Assembly: GCA_049583635.1 (NCBI GenBank) | Contig: JBAUWF010000100.1 | Location: 1 to 12,469 of the forward strand | From: Dokdonella_A sp049583635 | GTDB lineage: Bacteria; Pseudomonadota; Gammaproteobacteria; Xanthomonadales; Rhodanobacteraceae | Reading direction: 5' to 3' | DNA length: 12,469 nt | Part shown: piece by piece, positions 6,861-12,469 of the stretch | How positions within the stretch are numbered: position 1 is the stretch's first letter | Layout of the letters: every line of letters begins with the position of its first letter | The notes under the pieces: model-generated | What the model was told of the DNA's origin: nothing | Databases searched by the model: none | Seen by the model: the letters and a program-made list of their open reading frames with translations, nothing else | Translations under genes and position numbers: made by a program

Positions 6861-9109
6861 CATCGGCCGGCTCAGCGCACGCTGCGACATTTCGTTATCG
6901 CGCGTTTCTCAGCTACAGCCACCGCGACAGCGGTTGGGCCGATTGGCTGCAGCGTGCGCTTGAAACCTACGCCGTGCCGTCGCGACTCGTCGGCCTCAAG
7001 ACCGAAGCGGGCGTGATTCCGGCACGCCTCGTGCCGATCTTCCGCGACCGCGACGAGTTGCCGAGCGCGACCGATTTGAGTCGAGAGGTCAACGACGTGC
7101 TCGCGCAATCGGCGTGCCTGATCGTGATCTGCTCGCCGCATTCGGCGCAATCGCATTGGGTCGACGAGGAAATCCGCGCGTTCCAGCGCCTCGGCCGAGC
7201 CAACCGTATCTTCTGCGTGATCGTGGCCGGCGAGCCCGGCGCCAGCGCGTGGGCCGGTCGCGAGCACGACGAGTGTTTTGCGCCAGCCCTGCGCCAGCGC
7301 TTCGACGAGACCGGCGCGGCGAGCGGCGAGCGCCGCGACCCGATCGCCGCAGACGTGCGCCCGCATCGCGACGGCAAGGCCAATGCGCGACTGAAACTCG
7401 TCGCCGGCATGCTCGGTATCGATCTGGACGATCTCAAGCACCGCGAGCGGCGGCGGCGGCGCTGGCGTCTTACCGCGCTGGCGACCATCGGCGTCGCCCT
7501 GATTGCGCTGACCAGCGCACTCGCCGTCAACGCGATCATTGCGCGTCATGCGGCCGAACGCCGCCAGCAGCAAGCCGAGGATCTGGTCGGCTACATGCTC
7601 GGCGACCTCGACCACAAGCTGCGCGAGGTCAACCGTCTCGATATCCTCGAAAGCGTGGCAGACAAGGTGGTGATGTATTTCGACGCGCTGCCGACTGCCG
7701 ATATGACAGACGATGCGCTCGCACAGCGTGCCAAGGCGCTGCTCAAGCTTGGCGCGGTTCGGCGTGATCAGGGACGCATTCCGGAGGCAGTGAATGCTTT
7801 CAGTCTGGCACTCGCTTCGACCAAGCGACTGGTACACGATGCACCGAGAAACGTTGAGTATCAGACGACGCATGCCGAGACCCTGACGTGGCTTGGAGTC
7901 GTCGACTGGTCCCACGGGCGGCTTGATAGCGCACTAGCCCGTTTCGTCGCCGCTCGTGAAACGCTCGATCGCGCACGCGAGCAAGAACCCGATGATGCCA
8001 ACCTCCTGGATCTCCTGGCAATGTCGCACTCGAACGCCGGCCGCGTACTTGAAGCACGGGGCCGCTTGGGCGATGCGCGCCGCGAATATGTGAGCGTAGT
8101 CCAGCTCTACGAACTGCTGACGCACATCCAGGCAGGAAACCTGGCTTGGAAAGCCGAGTTAGGCTATGCACACGGCAATCTGGGTGCACTCGCGCAAAAG
8201 GAAGGACGGCTTGATGAGGCGATCAACGAATACGCGAGCGACCTGACGCTCAAAGCCAGTCTCGCGACGCTGGATCCCACCAACAACAATCGTCGCGAGG
8301 ACCTAGCAGCGGCCAACGCTGCACTGGGTGATGCTCTTGTCGAGTGTGGACAAATCGCCGCAGCCGAGCACTTTCTCGGTTCCGCACTGGAAGGAGCCGA
8401 AGCGCTACTGATGATCGATCCTACCAACACTGACTGGCTGAAAGAGGCCGGGGACTACGCCTGGAAGCTCGGCCGGGTGGAACGCGCACGAGGCGACTTC
8501 ACCAACGCCGCAGCACACGATGACATGGCCGTATCACGGCTGAGCACTCTAGTAGCCAAGGACCCCGGCAATGTCGTCTGGCAACGAACGCTTGCTCAAG
8601 CGGAGAACGAAAGCGGCAAGTTGTCACTGAAGCGATCACGCATGGATGCCGCACAACAGGCGGGCGCGGCCGTTTCGGCTGCGATCACCCACATGCTGCG
8701 AAAAGACAGTGGCGATGAATTCAGTCTGCTGGTGTCGGCACAGGCCCAGTTGTTGCTCGGCGATATAGCGATGGCATCCCGGAATCGGGAGGCAGCGATC
8801 AGCGCTTGGCATAACGCAGAGGAATATCTTCAGCGCGAACACAACATGTCGCGCCAGCCGCGGGTGATTGACGCCAATGTCAGCGCCATGTTGCGATTGA
8901 ACAGAACTGATGAGGCACTGCCGGACGTTCAGAGGCTCTGGAAGATCGGCTACTTCGATCCCGATTTCGTGCATCGAGTGCTCGAGTCGAACCTGCCCTA
9001 CCCGGAAAACAGCGAAATGCGCGCGCGCATCGAAGCGGCGCTCGCGGGACACGAGGGGCCGGGATCATCCCGGAATTCATCGCCATTGACGTCTGCTCCC
9101 ACCGATTGA
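6857..9109 (+). CDS. TIR - transmembrane - TPR protein, copy 1
   Basis: A 750-residue protein. Residues 12-125 form a TIR domain: strand A with box RAFLSYSHRD (15-24), RDRDELPSA (63-71), and LIVICSP...SHWVDEEI, where Glu105 fits the catalytic glutamate of NAD-hydrolysing TIR domains. A basic stretch (RERRRRRWR, 196-204) precedes a single membrane helix at about 204-227. Next is a juxtamembrane segment, LVGYMLGDLDHKL...RLDILESVADK, of a kind also found in other proteobacterial membrane-TPR proteins. From about 285 to 720 follow repeated helical pairs with TPR signatures such as LGAVRRDQGRIPEAVNAF and NLGALAQKEGRLDEAINEY. Positive-inside logic puts the TIR in the cytoplasm and the TPR array outside. 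The likely role is sensing through the TPRs and output through NAD cleavage or TIR assembly. From about 7770 on, codons are less G/C-biased than in the TIR half. Domain calls are strong; function is inferred. Confidence 0.9.
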   Translation: MTSAGSAHAATFRYRAFLSYSHRDSGWADWLQRALETYAVPSRLVGLKTEAGVIPARLVPIFRDRDELPSATDLSREVNDVLAQSACLIVICSPHSAQSHWVDEEIRAFQRLGRANRIFCVIVAGEPGASAWAGREHDECFAPALRQRFDETGAASGERRDPIAADVRPHRDGKANARLKLVAGMLGIDLDDLKHRERRRRRWRLTALATIGVALIALTSALAVNAIIARHAAERRQQQAEDLVGYMLGDLDHKLREVNRLDILESVADKVVMYFDALPTADMTDDALAQRAKALLKLGAVRRDQGRIPEAVNAFSLALASTKRLVHDAPRNVEYQTTHAETLTWLGVVDWSHGRLDSALARFVAARETLDRAREQEPDDANLLDLLAMSHSNAGRVLEARGRLGDARREYVSVVQLYELLTHIQAGNLAWKAELGYAHGNLGALAQKEGRLDEAINEYASDLTLKASLATLDPTNNNRREDLAAANAALGDALVECGQIAAAEHFLGSALEGAEALLMIDPTNTDWLKEAGDYAWKLGRVERARGDFTNAAAHDDMAVSRLSTLVAKDPGNVVWQRTLAQAENESGKLSLKRSRMDAAQQAGAAVSAAITHMLRKDSGDEFSLLVSAQAQLLLGDIAMASRNREAAISAWHNAEEYLQREHNMSRQPRVIDANVSAMLRLNRTDEALPDVQRLWKIGYFDPDFVHRVLESNLPYPENSEMRARIEAALAGHEGPGSSRNSSPLTSAPTD

Positions 9110-9115
9110 GGTTGA

Positions 9116-9145
9116 TTGTTGAAGTGTCTGATTTATATAGATAAT
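9116..9145 (+). promoter_or_regulatory. Possible sigma-70 promoter for the 170-residue gene
   Basis: Just after the first TIR gene stop is a locally AT-rich patch, unusual in this window. GATAAT at 9140-9145 matches the -10 consensus at five of six bases. TTGTTG at 9116-9121 (18-base spacing) or TTGAAG at 9119-9124 (15-base spacing) could serve as -35. It would let the small gene be expressed separately from the TIR gene. Confidence 0.35.
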
Positions 9146-9163
9146 TCCCGTTCAGCCTAGGTG

Positions 9164-9180
9164 TTGCGCCGAAGGCGCAA
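9164..9180. repeat. Perfect hairpin TTGCGCC-GAA-GGCGCAA
   Basis: Seven perfect base pairs closed by a three-base GAA loop, in the gap between the first TIR gene and the small membrane protein gene. It is followed by AGCCGAAGGGGC, which repeats the GCCGAAGG core. No T-tract follows, so it is more likely a dispersed repeat or mRNA-stabilising element than a terminator. Confidence 0.5.
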
Positions 9181-9222
9181 AGCCGAAGGGGCATGCTTTG
9201 AGTCTCTGAGCTTAGCCTGTCC

Positions 9223-9241
9223 TGAGCCTGTCGAAGGCTCA
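9223..9241. repeat. REP-like palindrome (GAGCCTGTCGAAGGCTC core)
   Basis: The stem GAGCCT/AGGCTC closes a GTCGA loop, and a flanking T-A pair extends it to seven base pairs. The sequence CCTGAGCCTGTCGAAGG belongs to a widely recurring intergenic palindrome type in GC-rich proteobacteria, from general knowledge. With the hairpin at 9164-9180 it forms a repeat-rich spacer of about 80 bases. Confidence 0.55.
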
Positions 9242-9302
9242 ACCCGAACCAGGAATCGTTGTTTCCCGGCGGGTCTATTGAGTCCAAACAAAGGAGAGTG
9301 TT

Positions 9303-9815
9303 ATGGCAAATTGTTCCTATATCTTCAATGTTCGTGTGAACCCGACTTCAAAGGACGCCCACAACGGAGTGACGCTGCACTACTCAGATACCACGAGCAG
9401 CCACAAGGAGGGCGATGGAGTCGAAGTAATCCCCGTCTCCGGGAAGGCGACCGTGATGTGCTTTCAGCCCGACCCAACACCAGGAAGCTCGACGGTAACG
9501 ATTTTGACTATTGCGAAGGAAAGCTGCGCGAGTTGCAGTCTGGCGACCGTCGCAGATCCCAAGATGTTCGCGCTCACTTCCAACGTTGGACACTATGCAA
9601 CCGACATCTTGCTGTTGCAGGCAAGCACGGCGACAGATACATACTACGCCAGCAAGAATCCCACCCCCCTCCCGGATGGCGGCAGGCCGATTATCAGGCG
9701 GGACCAAGACCTGATTGCAATGTACATAGTAGGTGGAATTCTCATCGCAGGCCTCCTGATTGCCGGCTTCTTGTACCTCAGGCGACGCCGAACGGGCGCG
9801 CAAAGCATCGACTGA
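9303..9815 (+). CDS. Small C-terminally anchored membrane protein of unknown family
   Basis: A 170-residue protein that I do not recognise. The start is firm: AAGGAG at 9291-9296 sits six bases before the ATG. Residues 1-130 are rich in beta-prone Ser, Thr and Val, with four cysteines (4, 53, 75, 78; the last two as CASC). A proline-rich linker (PTPLPDGGRP) leads to one hydrophobic helix at about 137-159, then RRRR and a short tail. There is no N-terminal signal peptide, so it is a tail-anchored or single-pass protein; charges on both sides (IIRR before, RRRR after) leave the topology open. Third-position G/C is lower than in the second TIR gene. It lies between the two TIR-TPR genes and its stop is 10 bases before the start of the second, so it is probably co-transcribed with that gene and may be a partner or ligand of one receptor. 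Confidence 0.8.
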   Translation: MANCSYIFNVRVNPTSKDAHNGVTLHYSDTTSSHKEGDGVEVIPVSGKATVMCFQPDPTPGSSTVTILTIAKESCASCSLATVADPKMFALTSNVGHYATDILLLQASTATDTYYASKNPTPLPDGGRPIIRRDQDLIAMYIVGGILIAGLLIAGFLYLRRRRTGAQSID

Positions 9816-9825
9816 GCTCGCGTCG

Positions 9826-12033
9826 ATGACGCACTCGCTTGCCAGCGCCGCGTTCGAATATCGCGCTTTCATCAGCTACAGCCATCACGATCGCGCGTGG
9901 TGCCACTGGCTGCACAAGGCGCTCGAAACCTACCGCGTGCCATCGCGCCTGGTGGGGAAGGAAACCGCGGCCGGAGTGATTCCGCGCCGGCTCACGCCGA
10001 TCTTCCGCGATCGCGACGAGTTGCCGAGCGCGGCGGACTTAGGCGCCAAGGTCAATCGCGCGCTCGAGGCCTCGGCCAACCTGATCGTGATCTGCTCGCC
10101 GCACGCGGCCACTTCGCGCTGGGTCAACGAGGAAGTGCTCGCATTCAAGCGTCTGGACCGGCCGCATCGCATCTTCTGTCTGATTGTCGATGGTGAACCC
10201 AATGCGAGCGACCAACCCGGACATGAAGGCGAGGAGTGTTTCGCCGAAGCCTTGCGTTACACGCTCGATGCAAACGGGCAACTGACCAGCGAACGCACCG
10301 AGCCGATCGCGGCCGACGCCCGAACAGACGGGGATGGCAAGCCGAATGCGAAACTGAAACTCATCGCCGGAATGCTTGATGTCGGCTTGGATGCGCTCAA
10401 GCAACGCGAACTGCAACGACGCAACCGGCGCATGACCGCGATCACTGCGGCGGCGCTCGCGGTCATGGTGGTCACCACCGGGCTCGCGATCAACGCGATG
10501 ATCGCGCGCAAGGCCGCCGTGGTGGCGGGCGCGGACGCCGAGCGCCGCCAGAAGCAGGCCGAGGGATTGGTCGGCTTCATGCTCGGCGATCTCAACGACA
10601 AGCTCGCCAAGGCGCAGCGCCTCGACGTCATGCAGGCGATCGACGACAAGGCGATGAAGTATTTCCAGTCGCTGCCAAGCCGCGATGTCACCGACGAGGG
10701 ACTCGCCCAACGCGCGACGGCGTTGCAGAAGATCGGCGGCGTGCGTGTTAATCAAGGCCAGTTGCCCGCAGCGCTCGAAGCCTATCGCGCCGCGGCGGCG
10801 ATCGACGCCGAACTGCTGCGGCGTGCGCCCAGCGATGTTGCCCGCGAGGCGGCCTACGCGGATAGCCTGAAATGGGTCGGTCAGGCGTATTTCTATCAGG
10901 GCGATCTCGATCAGGCGCTGCAGAACTTCGAACGCGCCAGCGAACTGTTGCAAAAGGCTGTAGCCGCGAAGCCGGAGGACACCGAGTACGCATTCAGCCT
11001 GGCCACGGCGCGTACCAATTCCGGTCGCGTGCTCGAAGCACGCGGCGATCTTGCGGCGGCGGCGACCGAATACCAGGCGGTGCTCGAGATCTTCGATGGC
11101 CTCGTCGCGCGCGAGCCTGCGAACGCGCGCTGGCAATCGGAACAGGCTTTCGCCTGGAACAATCTCGGCAAGCTCGCGCTGCAACAGGGCCGGCTCGATC
11201 AGGCGATCGCGGCGTATCGCGCCGACCAGCGCATCAAGGCGGCGCTGGCCGCGAGCGATCCGGCCAACCATCAATGGCAGGAGGATTTGCTGGTCAGCAA
11301 TGCGATCCTCGGCCGCACGCTCGGCCTTTGCGGCGAGACGACAGCCGCGCTGCGCCATGTCTCCGATGCGGTCGCCAGTGCGAAAGCGCTGATGCTTTTC
11401 GATCCCGCGAATGCCTATTTTCAGGACGATTTCGCGCTGTATAGCCAACTCCTGAGCGGCTTGCTGCGACAAGATGGCCAACTCGACCGCGCGGCGGCGC
11501 CCATAGCGGATGCAGTGCGCGTGATGAGCGCGCTGGTGGCGAAGGATTCGACCGCCGCGCCCTTCCAGCAAGACCTCGCACAGAGTCAGCTCGAGAATGC
11601 GCGGTTGCAACTGGCGCTGGGCCATGTGGAAACCGCGCAACGTGCGGCCGAATCGGCGCAGGTGTTGATCAACACCGCGCTCGCGAAGCAGTCCGGCGAC
11701 CGCGGCTGGACCCTGTTTTCCGCGCAAGTCGAAACCGTGCTGGGCCGGATCGCCGCGGTGCGCAAGGACACCGCGACGGCGCGCCGCCATTGGGCGCAGG
11801 CGCGCGACACGGTCGCGCCGATCGCACGCTCGAGTCAGGATCCGAATATCCTCGCCGCATCGGCCCGCGCGTTGTTGCTCCTCGGCGACGTCGAAACGGC
11901 GCGATCGCTGGTCACGAAGCTCGCGACGACGGGTTATCGTCCACCGGATTTCGTCGCGCTCGTCGCAAGCCGGAAACTCGCCTATCCGCCGAACCCGGAG
12001 GTGACACGGCGAATCGCCGAAGCGATGAATTGA
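9826..12033 (+). CDS. TIR - transmembrane - TPR protein, copy 2
   Basis: A 735-residue paralogue of the protein at 6857-9109, similar along its whole length and closest in the TIR region. The TIR domain (about 10-122) has RAFISYSHHD (13-22), RDRDELPSA (61-69) and LIVICSP...SRWVNEEV, with the putative catalytic Glu103. A basic segment (QRRNRR) precedes a membrane helix at about 203-226. The shared juxtamembrane motif follows (LVGFMLGDLNDKL...RLDVMQAIDDK), then TPR-like repeats to about 700, for example LGKLALQQGRLDQAIAAY. A short closing module GYRPPDF matches GYFDPDF in copy 1. The start at 9826 is 10 bases after the previous stop and begins where homology to copy 1 begins; the ribosome site is weak (TGAG), suggesting coupling to the upstream gene. 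An in-frame ATG at 9760 inside the upstream gene is less likely. Codon use is uniformly GC-rich, unlike the second half of copy 1. Confidence 0.9.
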   Translation: MTHSLASAAFEYRAFISYSHHDRAWCHWLHKALETYRVPSRLVGKETAAGVIPRRLTPIFRDRDELPSAADLGAKVNRALEASANLIVICSPHAATSRWVNEEVLAFKRLDRPHRIFCLIVDGEPNASDQPGHEGEECFAEALRYTLDANGQLTSERTEPIAADARTDGDGKPNAKLKLIAGMLDVGLDALKQRELQRRNRRMTAITAAALAVMVVTTGLAINAMIARKAAVVAGADAERRQKQAEGLVGFMLGDLNDKLAKAQRLDVMQAIDDKAMKYFQSLPSRDVTDEGLAQRATALQKIGGVRVNQGQLPAALEAYRAAAAIDAELLRRAPSDVAREAAYADSLKWVGQAYFYQGDLDQALQNFERASELLQKAVAAKPEDTEYAFSLATARTNSGRVLEARGDLAAAATEYQAVLEIFDGLVAREPANARWQSEQAFAWNNLGKLALQQGRLDQAIAAYRADQRIKAALAASDPANHQWQEDLLVSNAILGRTLGLCGETTAALRHVSDAVASAKALMLFDPANAYFQDDFALYSQLLSGLLRQDGQLDRAAAPIADAVRVMSALVAKDSTAAPFQQDLAQSQLENARLQLALGHVETAQRAAESAQVLINTALAKQSGDRGWTLFSAQVETVLGRIAAVRKDTATARRHWAQARDTVAPIARSSQDPNILAASARALLLLGDVETARSLVTKLATTGYRPPDFVALVASRKLAYPPNPEVTRRIAEAMN

Positions 12034-12081
12034 CAACGTCCTCTCACCAGCCGCGCTTCACCCAACTCAAGGAGACCCATC

Positions 12082-12423
12082 ATGCCGATCACCGTCACGC
12101 TCAACACCAGTCTCAAACCGCCGGTCATGGTAACGCCGAGCCCATTCGAAGTGACCAAGAAGGGCCTCTCGGAAATCGCCTGGGCACCGGCCAAGGGTCA
12201 GACATTCAAATTCGAATCATTGACCTTCGCGGACAATCCGGGCGTCTTCTCGGGAAAGAAGGTCACGGATGGAGCGATTTCCATAAACGACAACAACGAG
12301 ACCGTGGGAGGCGAAATCAACTACCCGTACACGATCGTGGTCAGCCTGGACGGCGTGAACTACAGCTCGGCGACGGCGGAACCTGGAGGTGACGGAAGCG
12401 CTCCGGTTATCCGAAATCGCTAG
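12082..12423 (+). CDS. Small beta-rich soluble protein of unknown function
   Basis: A 113-residue protein starting at ATG 12082, seven bases after AAGGAG (12069-12074), a strong site. It begins 48 bases after the second TIR-TPR gene. There is no signal peptide or membrane helix. The composition and alternation (PITVTLNTSL, FKFESLTF, GAISINDNN, YPYTIVVSLDGVNYSS) suggest a small all-beta sandwich. The tail SAPVIRNR and the segment AEPGGDG loosely recall small gammaproteobacterial proteins named for conserved DP and EP motifs, but I hold that resemblance only tentatively. Its place mirrors the 170-residue gene after the first TIR-TPR gene, although the two small proteins show no visible similarity. 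It may be a partner or substrate of the TIR-TPR receptor, or a secreted or structural protein. Confidence 0.82.
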   Translation: MPITVTLNTSLKPPVMVTPSPFEVTKKGLSEIAWAPAKGQTFKFESLTFADNPGVFSGKKVTDGAISINDNNETVGGEINYPYTIVVSLDGVNYSSATAEPGGDGSAPVIRNR

Positions 12424-12430
12424 TACACAT

Positions 12431-12456
12431 GCCGGCATATCGGTTTCTTTACCGGC
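12431..12456 (+). terminator. Inverted repeat after the last gene, possible weak terminator
   Basis: GCCGG (12431-12435) pairs with CCGGC (12452-12456), and inside it CGGT (12441-12444) can pair with ACCG (12451-12454) around TTCTTT. It lies 8 bases after the stop of the 113-residue gene. No T-tract follows before the window ends at 12469. Confidence 0.25.
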
Positions 12457-12469
12457 GCCAGTAGAGAAG

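Noticed and set aside
9110..9302. Intrinsic terminator after the first TIR-TPR gene
   Set aside because: The two hairpins there are perfect but neither is followed by a T-tract.
10039..12036. Long minus-strand open frame (665 codons) opposite the second TIR-TPR gene
   Set aside because: Antisense shadow of a GC-rich coding frame; the product is Arg/His-rich with no domain, while the plus strand has clear TIR and TPR motifs.

Overview
The window is GC-rich and densely coded. Strong G/C preference at third codon positions and the gene families present fit a gammaproteobacterium of the Xanthomonadales/Rhodanobacteraceae type. That placement is an inference: there is no rRNA or housekeeping marker here. 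No tRNA, CRISPR array, insertion sequence or integrase was seen.

Left half (1-6244) looks like part of a small biosynthetic cluster. It holds the C-terminal end of a DegT/DnrJ-type aminotransferase (+, cut by the window edge). Facing it is a two-gene minus-strand unit, a GNAT/FemAB-like acyltransferase followed by a ureohydrolase (arginase)-fold protein, overlapping by 20 bases. Divergent from that unit are a free-standing acyl carrier protein and a FabF-like ketosynthase (+). Convergent with the ketosynthase is a second minus-strand pair, a MtnX-like HAD phosphatase and a class III PLP aminotransferase, joined by a 4-base ATGA overlap. One ACP, one ketosynthase, two aminotransferases, an acyl/aminoacyl transferase, a phosphatase and an arginase-like enzyme suggest a nitrogen-containing acyl or aminoacyl metabolite or lipid. 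The product cannot be named from the sequence.

The middle (about 6245-6856) is mostly non-coding. It has several short inverted repeats and possibly one 67-residue ORF coupled to the next gene.

The right half (6857-12423) holds two head-to-tail cassettes. Each is a large TIR - transmembrane helix - TPR protein (750 and 735 residues, clearly paralogous) followed by a small unrelated gene with a strong ribosome binding site. The first small protein (170 residues) has a C-terminal membrane anchor. The second (113 residues) is soluble-looking and beta-rich. The TIR domains keep the Trp-x-x-Glu-Glu motif expected of an NAD-cleaving TIR. The basic stretch before the membrane helix predicts a cytoplasmic TIR and an extracytoplasmic TPR array. 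My reading is a transmembrane sensor/effector system, possibly defence or stress signalling, with one small partner per receptor. This duplicated arrangement is the most interesting part of the window.
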